Shown here: one piece after another, positions 55,109-63,019 of the stretch
Layout: each line of letters opens with the position of its first letter
How positions within the stretch are numbered: position 1 is the stretch's first letter
From: Lysinibacillus sp. JNUCC-52
Lineage (GTDB): Bacteria > Bacillota > Bacilli > Bacillales_A > Planococcaceae
Direction of reading: 5' to 3'
Assembly (NCBI RefSeq): GCF_015999545.1
Contig: NZ_CP065546.1
Location: forward strand, 3,380,001-3,444,000
DNA: 64,000 bases
Made by a program: the position numbers and the translations under genes
The notes under the pieces: model-generated
What the model was told of the DNA's origin: nothing
Database searches by the model: none
The model's input: the letters and a program-made list of their open reading frames with translations, nothing else

Positions 55109-55909
55109 ATGTCTGAAACAATATCGTTGAAGTTACCAAAGGAAGTTGAGCAATTTCGAAATATAATAGAAGGAACAATGAAACCTGTTGTTGTAATTGA
55201 AACGCAAGAAAAGGAAACGACATTATTTGAAAGTAAGTTTGCAGGTAATCCGTATTTTCCACTTTCTAAGGAATATCCAAAAAATGAGGACCAACAACCA
55301 TTAAAGCTTTTAGCACAAATTAATTTTGCAGATGTACCTAAGCATTTACCTCATTTCCCTAATGAGGGGATATTGCAATTTTATATTGATGGTTATGATG
55401 ATGTATTAGGAATGGATTTCGATAATGGGAAAAATCAAAATGGTTTTCGAGTTATTTTCCACGATACAATCGTCAACGATGAATCGCAGCTTATTCAAGA
55501 TTTTTCATTTATAGAAAGTGCAGAAGAAGAAATGTATTTTCCAGTAGAAAAGGAAATGGGCTTGTCTTTTAAAGCAAAATATGAACCTTTATCTATGGAT
55601 GATTTTAGAAGTAATGAATTATATGCAAGCATCGTAGAAGCTACTGAAGAAGATGAGGAGCTGACAGATGTATTATATGATGTATTAACTGGTGATGGAC
55701 ACAAAATGGGGGGATATCCTTTCTTCACACAGGAAGACCCTAGAGCATACGGTGATTATACAGATTCAACAACGATGTTACTTCAAATAGATAGTGAAGG
55801 CGATCATATTATGTGGGGAGATTGTGGTGTTGGCAATTTCTTCATTACAGAGGAAGAACTAAAAAATAGAGATTTTAGCAATGTAGTGTACAATTGGGAT
55901 TGTCATTAA
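55109..55909 (+). CDS. YwqG family protein (DUF1963)
   Basis: 266 aa. Family features: FAGNPYFPLSKEYP, LKLLAQINFADVP, GILQFYIDGYDD, KMGGYPFFTQEDPR and the C-terminal LLQIDSEGDHIMWGDCGVGNFFI. Function unknown; YwqG proteins often sit with toxin/immunity genes, but no toxin is adjacent here. AAGGAGG upstream. Confidence 0.88.
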   Translation: MSETISLKLPKEVEQFRNIIEGTMKPVVVIETQEKETTLFESKFAGNPYFPLSKEYPKNEDQQPLKLLAQINFADVPKHLPHFPNEGILQFYIDGYDDVLGMDFDNGKNQNGFRVIFHDTIVNDESQLIQDFSFIESAEEEMYFPVEKEMGLSFKAKYEPLSMDDFRSNELYASIVEATEEDEELTDVLYDVLTGDGHKMGGYPFFTQEDPRAYGDYTDSTTMLLQIDSEGDHIMWGDCGVGNFFITEEELKNRDFSNVVYNWDCH

Positions 55910-55943
55910 AAAGCAAGCGAGCATAGATTGCTCGCTTGCTTTT
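55907..55943. terminator. Bidirectional terminator
   Basis: AAAAGCAAGCGAGCA / TGCTCGCTTGCTTTT stem between convergent genes. Confidence 0.88.
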
Positions 55944-55951
55944 CATTGGTA

Positions 55952-56137
55952 TTATTGTTCACGAGCGTTGAATTGCTCCATTTTATCTTCTAAATCATCC
56001 ATCATTTGAATTAAACGATCAATATCTTGTAATTCAGTCTTTTCTGGGTCGATGGCATCTAATACTTCTAAAAACATTTCAAGACGTTCCTTTAAGTAAG
56101 TCACTTGTTGTTCTTTATCCGTGATTGGCTTTGACAT
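55952..56137 (-). CDS. SE1561 family small protein
   Basis: 61 aa, acidic and helical. The segment VTYLKERLEMFLEVLDAIDPEKTELQDIDRLIQMMDDLE fits the SE1561 family of Bacillales, function unknown. GAGGTG upstream. Confidence 0.75.
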   Translation of the reverse strand: MSKPITDKEQQVTYLKERLEMFLEVLDAIDPEKTELQDIDRLIQMMDDLEDKMEQFNAREQ

Positions 56138-56504
56138 GCATACACCTCATTTCGTCCCTTACATAGTAGCTGATTTGGGACTAAATTTCAATGCCTAGGT
56201 TAACACCTAGGACTTAGCGATTATTTTTAAAAATCAATAGACAGAATATTTACAATATTGATTGTATATGTTAAAGTTATTTTAAGAAATAGTAAAGGAG
56301 CTGATGGTACAAAACGGTGAACTCTAACTCGAAAAGGAGGGAGTTTAAACAAGTAATAGGCAAATAAAAAAGCCGAAAATCGTGTTTATACAAGTTGAAT
56401 GATAATAAGTGTTAGTTAGGCCTTAGCGTAAAATCACATGTGGTGAGCGCTAAGGCTTTTTGGTATGCTGTAATGTGGAAGATGACTTGAAGTTGGAGGA
56501 AAAA
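56138..56504. other. Leader region of the MFS gene
   Basis: Contains a CCTAGG-TTAACA-CCTAGG double palindrome (about 56192-56210), a short reading frame from AAAGGAGCTG ATG (MVQNGEL, stop) overlapping a second possible 16-codon frame, and a terminator hairpin (56420-56462) 40 bp before the MFS start. This could be an attenuator, or simply an unannotated leader. Confidence 0.4.
56420..56462 (+). terminator. Terminator hairpin upstream of the MFS gene
   Basis: GCCTTAGCG pairs with CGCTAAGGC, then T5; inner ATCACATGTGGT can also pair. Confidence 0.75.
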
Positions 56505-57686
56505 ATGAATTACTTCTCAGATTACAGCAAAAAAAGATTTACTATTTTAGTGTTAATCGTATCTATATCTGGGTTTTCACAAGGGATGCTATTGCCACTT
56601 ATCTCGATTATTTTTGAGCGTGATGGTGTATCGTCCGCTTTAAATGGTCTAAATGCGACGGGACTATACATAGGAACTTTATTAATTTCACCCTTTATCG
56701 AACAGCCTTTACGAAAATGGGGCTACAAACCAATCATTTTAATCGGCGGAGCATTCGTCTTTGTATCACTTATTGTATTTCCTTTATGGAAAAGCGTCAC
56801 ATTTTGGTTTGTATTACGTTTACTAATAGGTGTTGGAGATCATGCGCTACATTATGCTACGCAAACATGGATTACGAGTACATCTGATCATAAGAGCCTA
56901 GGTAAAGGAATGGCTATTTATGGTTTATCGTTTAGCATGGGCTTTGCGGTAGGGCCATTAATGGTACAGCTTATAAAAATTGCAGAGGCATTGCCGTTTA
57001 TTGTGTCATCTATAATGTGCTTAATAGCTTGGTCATTTGTATTTTTCTTACGCAATGAAAAGCCAGAGCGTTTAACGGGTGATATGAAGGCACGAGGATG
57101 GCATCGTTATAAGGTGGCAATTGTATTTGGATGGATAGCATTTTTAGGTCCGTTTGTTTACGGCTTTTTAGAATCTTCATTAAACGCTTTATTTCCAGTT
57201 TACGCTTTACGTATCGGTTTTGATGTTAACATGATTCCGATTATTTTATCTGTCTTTACATTTGGAGGGATTTTAACGCAAGTGCCACTTGGTGCATTGG
57301 GAGATAAAATAGGGCGACGCAACATTCTGATGTTCGGATCATTTGGAGGCGCTATTCTTTTTAGTATTGCTAGTTTTTTAGAGCACTCGCAAATGGCTGT
57401 AGCCATCGTGTTTTTCTGTGCTGGTACATTAGTCGGTTCGATGTTTTCTCTAGGTATTACATATATGGCTGATTTAACGCCTAAAGAGTTGCTACCAACT
57501 GGAAACCTACTTTGTGGTATTGCCTTAAGTATCGGTAGTCTAACAGGACCATTTTTAGGTGGAGTGTATTTAGAGTTTGTGAAAAACTATAGCTTCCTTT
57601 TACTTGTAGCACTTCTATTGCTAGGTGTTGCGACAGTTCTACTCGTATTCGGAAAAAATAAAAATAAGCGACCATTGACAGTTTAA
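56505..57686 (+). CDS. MFS transporter (YfkF-like)
   Basis: 393 aa, about 12 membrane helices. MFS motif GALGDKIGRRN (about residue 265) and GVGDHALHYATQTWI in helix 4. GGAGG seven bases before ATG 56505. Resembles the B. subtilis putative efflux transporter YfkF; yfkK- and yfkH-like genes are also in this window. Substrate unknown. Confidence 0.8.
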   Translation: MNYFSDYSKKRFTILVLIVSISGFSQGMLLPLISIIFERDGVSSALNGLNATGLYIGTLLISPFIEQPLRKWGYKPIILIGGAFVFVSLIVFPLWKSVTFWFVLRLLIGVGDHALHYATQTWITSTSDHKSLGKGMAIYGLSFSMGFAVGPLMVQLIKIAEALPFIVSSIMCLIAWSFVFFLRNEKPERLTGDMKARGWHRYKVAIVFGWIAFLGPFVYGFLESSLNALFPVYALRIGFDVNMIPIILSVFTFGGILTQVPLGALGDKIGRRNILMFGSFGGAILFSIASFLEHSQMAVAIVFFCAGTLVGSMFSLGITYMADLTPKELLPTGNLLCGIALSIGSLTGPFLGGVYLEFVKNYSFLLLVALLLLGVATVLLVFGKNKNKRPLTV

Positions 57687-57703
57687 TGTCATGGTCGCTT
57701 TTA
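57666..57703 (+). terminator. Terminator overlapping the end of the MFS gene
   Basis: AAGCGACCATTGAC.. pairs with ..GTCATGGTCGCTT then TTTA; the stop codon (57684-57686) is in the loop. Confidence 0.82.
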
Positions 57704-57746
57704 TATACAAAATAAAAGAGCGGGGCTCATCTCCCGCTCATAAAAC

Positions 57747-57831
57747 AAAAAACGCCCAGCAAATCCGTGCTGTAATGGCGTTTTTCGGTGTGACACGGAT
57801 GTTCCGTCCATGCCACGTAGGTTTGGCACCT
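57747..57831 (-). ncRNA. Candidate small RNA, about 85 nt
   Basis: Minus-strand unit with a good promoter (57840-57868), two hairpins (GTGCCA/TGGCAT with an 8-nt loop, 57810-57829; ACGGA/TCCGT with a 3-nt loop, 57795-57807) and a terminator (AACGCC/GGCGTT with T6, 57747-57780). No reading frame. Family not recognised. Confidence 0.45.
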
Positions 57832-57839
57832 AGAAATAC

Positions 57840-57868
57840 ATTATACAGACAAGCTTCGTTAAAAGCAA
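57840..57868 (-). promoter_or_regulatory. Sigma-A promoter of the candidate sRNA
   Basis: Minus strand: TTGCTT (57863-57868), 17-bp spacer, perfect TATAAT (57840-57845). Confidence 0.55.
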
Positions 57869-57883
57869 TTAGATAATAATTCC

Positions 57884-58147
57884 ATGCCTGCGGGAGCGGG
57901 TAGTGATTCCGCGAAAGCAGGTAGTGATTCCGCGGAGGCGGGTGATGATTCCGCGAAAGTGGGTGATGATCCCGCGAAAGCGAGCAGTGATTCCGCGAAA
58001 GTGGGTGGTAATTCCGCGAAAGGGCGTTGATTCCGCGAAAGAGGGTAGTGATTCCGCGGAAGTGGGTGGTAATTCCGCGAAAGCGGGCAGTGATTCTGCG
58101 AAAGCAGGTAGTGATTCCGCGGAAGAAGAAAGTAATCCCGCGAAAGG
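57884..58147. repeat. Minisatellite of about 12 x 21-bp units
   Basis: Units follow TAGTGATTCCGCGAAAGCGG with variation at fixed places; one unit (58027-58045) is 19 bp, which shifts frame. Each unit carries the partial palindrome TTCCGCGAA / TTCCGCGGAA. Confidence 0.9.
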
Positions 58148-58170
58148 AGCAGTTTTATGTTATTAAAATA

Positions 58171-58200
58171 AAAAAGCATCTCAAAACTAATTGAGATGCT
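58171..58200 (-). terminator. Terminator of rlmCD
   Basis: Minus strand AGCATCTCAA / TTGAGATGCT followed by TTTTTTATTTT. Confidence 0.85.
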
Positions 58201-58205
58201 CCAAT

Positions 58206-59594
58206 TTATTTATTTTTCAACACAAGCTTAGCGACGCATTCGACTTGAGCAGTCTGAGCGAACATATCCACTGGTTGGATATATTCAACATCATAAAGCT
58301 TTGATAATTCCTGTAGATCTTTTGCTAATGTAGATGGATTACAAGATGTATAGACAAAACGCTTTGGTTTTAGCTTAAGGACAGTGCGGATAAATTCTGG
58401 TGCAAGTCCTGTGCGTGGTGGGTCTACTGTAATAACATCTGGCGTGAAGCCTTCTTTACGCCATTTTGCTAAAACACTTTCAGCTGTGCCGACTGCATAT
58501 TTCGTATGTTTGAAGCCATGGTTACGCGCGTTTTTGCGTGCATCTTGAATGCTTTCTGGAATGACGTCCATACCACGAACTTCTTTCGCCTTATCCGCTA
58601 ACCATAAACCGATTGTACCAACTCCACAATAGGCATCCACAACGGTTTCAGTGCCTGTTAATGCCGCTGCTTTTTTGATTTCATTGTATAGATATACTGT
58701 TTGTGTTGGATTCAATTGGAAGAATGCACGAGCAGATAGGTCAAATGCTAATTCCCCAAGCTCCTCATGTATTGTTTCCTTGCCGTCAAGAACTATCGTT
58801 TCATCACCAAAAATAAGTGATGTTTTTTCCCGATTAATATTTTGTGCAATCGATACGATACTTGGATCGATTTTTTTAATGCGTGTGATAAGCTCGGCAA
58901 GGTGAGGAATTTCTTTTCGTGTTGTCACAAGGACCACTTGTGTTTCACCAGTTCGAATGCCTGTACGTACAACAATCGTACGCACTAAACCATCGAGCGT
59001 ACGACCGTCGTAAATCGTAATATTTAGCTTTTGTAAGATTTTACGTGTTGCTACAGTAATTTTAGAAGTGATGGGATGTTGTACAAGGCAATCATTAATA
59101 TTCAGTAGCTTGTTGCTGCCTTCTGAAAAAAGCCCTGCATAGACACGTTTGCCTTCTTTGCGTACTTGAAATTGGCTTTTATTGCGATAATTCCAAGGGT
59201 TGTCCATACCAAGTGTGTTACGAACTTCTACGCTTTCTGCTAAAGGCTTAGCATAGCGTTCTAACGCTTGAATCACGATATCTCGTTTTTCAATTAGCTG
59301 TTTTTCATATGTCATATGTTGAAGCTGACAGCCACCGCATTCATTGTAAACAGGGCACGGTGCCTCCTGACGAAAGTGAGATGCTTTGCGAATAGCAAGT
59401 ATATCTGCTTCTGCGAAATTGCGTTGTGTTTTCGTCACTTGTGCGGTAATTTCTTCTCCTGGTATAGCGCCCTTTACGAAGACGACGTTGCGTTTATAAA
59501 AGCCAACACCCTCGCCATTAATACCAAGTCTTTTTATAGTTAATGGGAATTTTTGTCCCACTTCCATCGTTGTTTGTTGCGTCAAGCGATCCAC
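58206..59594 (-). CDS. rlmCD: 23S rRNA (uracil-C5)-methyltransferase RlmCD
   Basis: 462 aa, RumA/TrmA family; makes m5U747 and m5U1939 in Gram-positives. N-terminal TRAM-like domain (residues 10-70), the iron-sulfur cysteines in [14 protein letters not shown] (about 80), SAM motif [23 protein letters not shown], and the catalytic Cys in [13 protein letters not shown]. Probable GTG start, though TTG three codons later is better spaced from AAAGGA. Confidence 0.92.
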   Translation of the reverse strand: MDRLTQQTTMEVGQKFPLTIKRLGINGEGVGFYKRNVVFVKGAIPGEEITAQVTKTQRNFAEADILAIRKASHFRQEAPCPVYNECGGCQLQHMTYEKQLIEKRDIVIQALERYAKPLAESVEVRNTLGMDNPWNYRNKSQFQVRKEGKRVYAGLFSEGSNKLLNINDCLVQHPITSKITVATRKILQKLNITIYDGRTLDGLVRTIVVRTGIRTGETQVVLVTTRKEIPHLAELITRIKKIDPSIVSIAQNINREKTSLIFGDETIVLDGKETIHEELGELAFDLSARAFFQLNPTQTVYLYNEIKKAAALTGTETVVDAYCGVGTIGLWLADKAKEVRGMDVIPESIQDARKNARNHGFKHTKYAVGTAESVLAKWRKEGFTPDVITVDPPRTGLAPEFIRTVLKLKPKRFVYTSCNPSTLAKDLQELSKLYDVEYIQPVDMFAQTAQVECVAKLVLKNK

Positions 59595-59657
59595 GTCCTT
59601 TAACTTTGTTCAGCACGTAGGTATTGATAACATGCTGATGTCATCTCCCCATTATAA

Positions 59658-60476
59658 CTAAGGAGTGGACGATTGCATAGTGACAGGGAAATCTTCATAT
59701 TCCAATACTAAATCGTCAAGCGATAAAAAAGTATAGCCTTGCTTCTTCGCTTCAGCAATGAATAAAGGTAGGGCCTCCGCATTATCTTGCGCTACTGTAT
59801 GCATTAAAATAACAGCGCCAGGATGAAGTTGCTCCATTAACGCATTATAAGCATAATCTGCTCCACGGCGCTCATCTTTTAGCCAATCTTTAAAAGCGAC
59901 AGACCAGAAAATATGACGGTAACCTTCTGCATTGCCAACCTCTAACAACTTCGCATTGAAAATTCCTTCTGGTGGTCGAGCATAAGTTGTACGGTCTATG
60001 CCTGTTAATTCACGTAATTTACCATCAAACTTACGCCATTCTGCACGCATACCATCTCTCGTTAACTTTGCCATATTCGGATGACCGTAAGAATGGTTAC
60101 CGATTGTATGACCGTCTTGCACCATACGCTTGACAAGGTCACCTGCGCTATCTAAATAATGGCCAGTTAAAAAGAAGGTTGCTGGTGCTTTTTCCTTTTC
60201 TAATGTATCCAATATACTTTCGGTAAAGCCATTTTCATACCCGTTATCAAATGTTAAATAAACCACTTTTTTATCGGATTTTCCTTTATAAATTGCTCCA
60301 TATTGGTCGAGTAGTTTATCAAGCTGTGCTCCTGCTTGTGCAGGTTCACCATTCTTTGCTCGTTTAATGCCCCAATGATATTCATCCGAGCCTGAGGCAA
60401 AGTATGGATTAATGCTTATTGCTGCGGCAATAATAAAAGTAGCAATTACTGCACCTACAATATGTTGTTTCCACAT
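59658..60476 (-). CDS. pdaA: Muramic delta-lactam de-N-acetylase PdaA
   Basis: 272 aa. Removes acetyl groups from muramic acid in the spore cortex so that delta-lactam can form. Signal/anchor helix (residues 8-26); NodB motifs LTFDNGYENG (about 73), HSYGHPN, RPPEGIF and VILMHT. The TFDNGYENG motif is typical of PdaA. AAAGGATG upstream lies in a hairpin arm just before the ATG. A sigma-G-like promoter overlaps the same hairpin. Confidence 0.92.
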   Translation of the reverse strand: MWKQHIVGAVIATFIIAAAISINPYFASGSDEYHWGIKRAKNGEPAQAGAQLDKLLDQYGAIYKGKSDKKVVYLTFDNGYENGFTESILDTLEKEKAPATFFLTGHYLDSAGDLVKRMVQDGHTIGNHSYGHPNMAKLTRDGMRAEWRKFDGKLRELTGIDRTTYARPPEGIFNAKLLEVGNAEGYRHIFWSVAFKDWLKDERRGADYAYNALMEQLHPGAVILMHTVAQDNAEALPLFIAEAKKQGYTFLSLDDLVLEYEDFPVTMQSSTP

Positions 60477-60480
60477 AAAA

Positions 60481-60511
60481 ACGCATCCTTTCCTTTTCTT
60501 TTAGGATGCGT
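60481..60511 (-). terminator. Terminator of yfhF that contains pdaA signals
   Basis: Minus strand ACGCATCCT / AGGATGCGT with a 13-nt A-rich loop, followed by TTTT then the pdaA ATG. The 3' arm is the pdaA ribosome site; the 5' arm is part of its -10. Confidence 0.7.
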
Positions 60512-60530
60512 TCTTTTCAAAAATTTATCC
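60502..60530 (-). promoter_or_regulatory. Sigma-G-type promoter of pdaA
   Basis: Minus strand: GGATA (60526-60530), 17 bp, CATCCTA (60502-60508), fitting the sigma-G pattern. Confidence 0.5.
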
Positions 60531-60559
60531 TGCTTCTTGTTTCACTTTGCGCACGGATT

Positions 60560-61459
60560 TTATAATAAATTTTCAAGTGCTTCTTTTAAATAAGGATAGT
60601 TAAATTCAAAATTTTGTTTTTCTAAAACAGTTGGTAATACATGCTGTCCTTCTAAAACGAGCATACTTTGTTCTCCGAGAGCTAAACGCATGGCAAAACT
60701 AGGGACTGGCATCCAATGACGGCGTCCCATTACTTGTGCAATTGTTTGACCAAATTCCTTCATACGTGTTGCGTGTGGAGCGGTCACATTAAATGGTCCG
60801 CGAATTGATGAATTGTTAATGGCAAAGTAAATAGCCCGCGCAACATCTTCTACATGTATCCATGAGAGCCATTGTTCACCTGAGCCAATCGTACCACCAA
60901 CATGCAATTTATAAGGCAAAAGCATGGAGGGAAGTGCGCCGCTGTTCCGACCCAAAATCACACCAAAACGAGCAAGTGCTACGCGAATACCTAATTTTTC
61001 AGCTCGCTTCGCATGACGTTCCCAATCGTGAACGGTCCAACCTAAAAAATCTTTTGCATAGTCGCTAACGTTTTCACTATAGGTAGCCGCTGTGGAAGGT
61101 GGGTAAATTCCAACTGCACTGGCATTGACAAGTACTTTAGGTTTCTCTTTAAATTGCTCCATAATACGTACAATTTCTAGCGTAGCTTCCATACGGCTTG
61201 TATATATGGCTTTCTTTTGCTTTTTTGTCCAACGCCCATCATTTAATGACACTCCTGCTAAATTAACGACAGCATCGATATCTTCATCCAATTCCTTTTC
61301 TGGTCGTGCGCCATCTTTTAGCCATTGTACATAATGAATACCGTTTTCATATCTAGAATTGCTACGGGATAAAACGAATAACTCATGACCTTGTTGTTGC
61401 AACAAATTCGTTAAAGCCTGCCCAACAAAACCAGTACCACCAGCAATGACAATTTTCAT
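60560..61459 (-). CDS. yfhF: TIGR01777 family NAD(P)-binding epimerase-like protein (YfhF)
   Basis: 299 aa. Rossmann motif MKIVIAGGTGFVGQALTNLL at the N-terminus, VNLAGVSLNDGRWTKKQKKAIYTSR and SAVGIYP typical of the TIGR01777/SDR39U1 group. ATG 61459 has AGGAGGGG upstream; the frame remains open beyond it. Divergent from recX, as yfhF and recX are neighbours in B. subtilis. Biochemical role unknown. Confidence 0.88.
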   Translation of the reverse strand: MKIVIAGGTGFVGQALTNLLQQQGHELFVLSRSNSRYENGIHYVQWLKDGARPEKELDEDIDAVVNLAGVSLNDGRWTKKQKKAIYTSRMEATLEIVRIMEQFKEKPKVLVNASAVGIYPPSTAATYSENVSDYAKDFLGWTVHDWERHAKRAEKLGIRVALARFGVILGRNSGALPSMLLPYKLHVGGTIGSGEQWLSWIHVEDVARAIYFAINNSSIRGPFNVTAPHATRMKEFGQTIAQVMGRRHWMPVPSFAMRLALGEQSMLVLEGQHVLPTVLEKQNFEFNYPYLKEALENLL

Positions 61460-61559
61460 AAAAACCCCTCCTTTTACCAATAGATGTAACTCAACTATAC
61501 ACAAAGATAGAAAAAAAGAAAAAGATGTTATAATGATTAAGCAAAGAGGTGATTTCGCT

Positions 61560-62363
61560 ATGCGTGTTATTACAAAAATTGCGCGTCAAAAAAATAATCC
61601 AGAACGCTATAATATATATTTGAACGAGGAATACGCTTTTCCTGTAGACGAAGCGATTTTAATACAGTTTGGTCTGACAAAAGGTAAGGTGCTTGAAGAA
61701 TTTGATATTCAGGAAATTGCCTATGAAGATGAAATTCGTAAAGCATTTAATAAAGGGCTAAATTTTCTATCTTATCAAATGCGTAGTGAGCATGAGGTGA
61801 AGAAAAAGTTAAGCTCATTAGAGTTTGGAGAAGCAGTGATATTGGAAGCGATTCAAAAATTAAAATCATATGGATTTTTAAATGATGAATCCTATTCGAA
61901 AGCATTGCTTGATACAAAAAAAGCTACGATGAAAAAAGGCCCTCGAGCAATTCGACAAGATCTCATTAAAAAAGGGATTGATAAAAATTTGCAAGATGAG
62001 GTGCTTGAAACATATAGCCATGAGGAGCAAGTCAAGCTTGCAACACAGCTTGCTGAAAAAGTAATTCGTTCTGAAAAGAAGAAAACACCAACGCAAATTA
62101 AGGCAAAAATTCAAGATTACCTTATGCGAAAAGGATATTCTTTTTCTATTGTAGATGAAGTGCTTGGACAGGTTGAAATTGAACAAGCTGAAGATGAATG
62201 GCAGTCCTTGCTCGATGTGCAAGGCGAAAAAGTTTGGAAAAAGTATGTGTCGAAGTATACTGGTTATGAATTAAAAATGAAAACGAAGCAGGCGCTTTAT
62301 CAAAAAGGATTTCCTGTAGAAGTGATAGATCGTTTTATTGAAGAGAAGGAGAATGGGGAATGA
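61560..62363 (+). CDS. recX: RecA regulator RecX
   Basis: 267 aa, the long three-repeat RecX form of Bacillus. Modulates RecA filaments. Tandem helical repeats with FLSYQMRSEHEVKKKL, LKSYGFLNDESYSKALL, KKGPRAIRQDLIKKGI and KIQDYLMRKGYSFSIV. Start MRVITKIARQK at 61560 with AGAGGTGA upstream; a TATAAT lies at 61529. Overlaps yfhH by 4 bp (ATGA). Confidence 0.93.
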   Translation: MRVITKIARQKNNPERYNIYLNEEYAFPVDEAILIQFGLTKGKVLEEFDIQEIAYEDEIRKAFNKGLNFLSYQMRSEHEVKKKLSSLEFGEAVILEAIQKLKSYGFLNDESYSKALLDTKKATMKKGPRAIRQDLIKKGIDKNLQDEVLETYSHEEQVKLATQLAEKVIRSEKKKTPTQIKAKIQDYLMRKGYSFSIVDEVLGQVEIEQAEDEWQSLLDVQGEKVWKKYVSKYTGYELKMKTKQALYQKGFPVEVIDRFIEEKENGE

Positions 62364-62689
62364 GTGAAAAAAACTATGCTGCAATGACAGAGCATGAACT
62401 ACGAGAAGAAGTAGCGAAGCTAAAAGAGAAGGCACGCAAGGCAGAACAGCTGGGTATACTTAATGAATTTGCGGTGTACGAGCGTAAAGCTTTAATGGCA
62501 GCGGCTTATTTAGTTGATTTAGATACAATTGTCCCTGGAGAAATGTACAGAATCGATGGCTCGGACAATAACTATTTCCAAGTGGATTATTTAAAAGGAC
62601 GTTTTGCATGGGGTCATCGCCTAGGGGGCGATAAATATCAGGAAGCGTTGCCAGTTTCGATTTTATCACCGATAAAGGCGGGGAAATAA
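62360..62689 (+). CDS. yfhH: YfhH family protein (DUF1811)
   Basis: 109 aa. N-terminal charged helix (residues 6-50) and a C-terminal beta barrel-like part (IVPGEMYRIDGSDNNYFQVDYLKGRFAWGHRLG). Conserved recX neighbour in Bacillus. Function unknown. Translationally coupled to recX, and its stop directly abuts the next start. Confidence 0.9.
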   Translation: MSEKNYAAMTEHELREEVAKLKEKARKAEQLGILNEFAVYERKALMAAAYLVDLDTIVPGEMYRIDGSDNNYFQVDYLKGRFAWGHRLGGDKYQEALPVSILSPIKAGK

Positions 62690-62959
62690 ATGCAAGAAAA
62701 AATCGATAAACTAACAGCAGAATTACTAGAGAAAAATCCTCAAATGTCAGCAGGGCGTGCACGTGTATGGATTGAGCTTTTATGGAGTGATTTTGAATCT
62801 ACATCTGCCAAAGCTGGCTATAATTATCGTGGGGCGGATTATACGGAAAATTTAGTGCGCCAATTAATTGCAAGCTACGGCGATAAACTCCATCAATTTG
62901 CAGGGCGCAATCCAAAATACGCTCATTTACTAGATGCAAGTGATGATATGGTACAATAA
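62690..62959 (+). CDS. yfhJ: YfhJ / WVELL family protein
   Basis: 89 aa. Helical; the family's name motif appears as VWIELL (residues 23-28), then WSDFESTSAKAGYNYRG. Third gene of the recX operon. Function unknown. Confidence 0.88.
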   Translation: MQEKIDKLTAELLEKNPQMSAGRARVWIELLWSDFESTSAKAGYNYRGADYTENLVRQLIASYGDKLHQFAGRNPKYAHLLDASDDMVQ

Positions 62960-62979
62960 CTAATAGGAAAAACATAACA

Positions 62980-63016
62980 AAGCCGGTGTTCCCTTTTTAG
63001 GATACTCCGGCTTTAT
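62980..63016. terminator. Terminator of the recX operon
   Basis: AAAGCCGG / CCGGCTTT arms with a T5-containing loop; lies between convergent genes. Confidence 0.75.
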
Positions 63017-63019
63017 TCG

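Larger units (their letters stand above)
57687..58205. other. Intergenic region with structured RNA and minisatellite
   Basis: No protein gene supported. GAGCGGG/CCCGCTC hairpin (57717-57738), candidate sRNA on the minus strand (57747-57831), 21-bp tandem repeats (57884-58147) and the rlmCD terminator (58171-58200). Confidence 0.6.

Noticed and set aside
57884..58147. CRISPR array
   Set aside because: Units are contiguous 21-mers without unique spacers, and no cas genes are present.
57859..58179. Open frames on both strands with 7-residue repeats (VIPRKWV; LLSRNHY)
   Set aside because: Product of a 21-bp minisatellite; a 19-bp unit breaks the pattern in both frames and no start signal exists.
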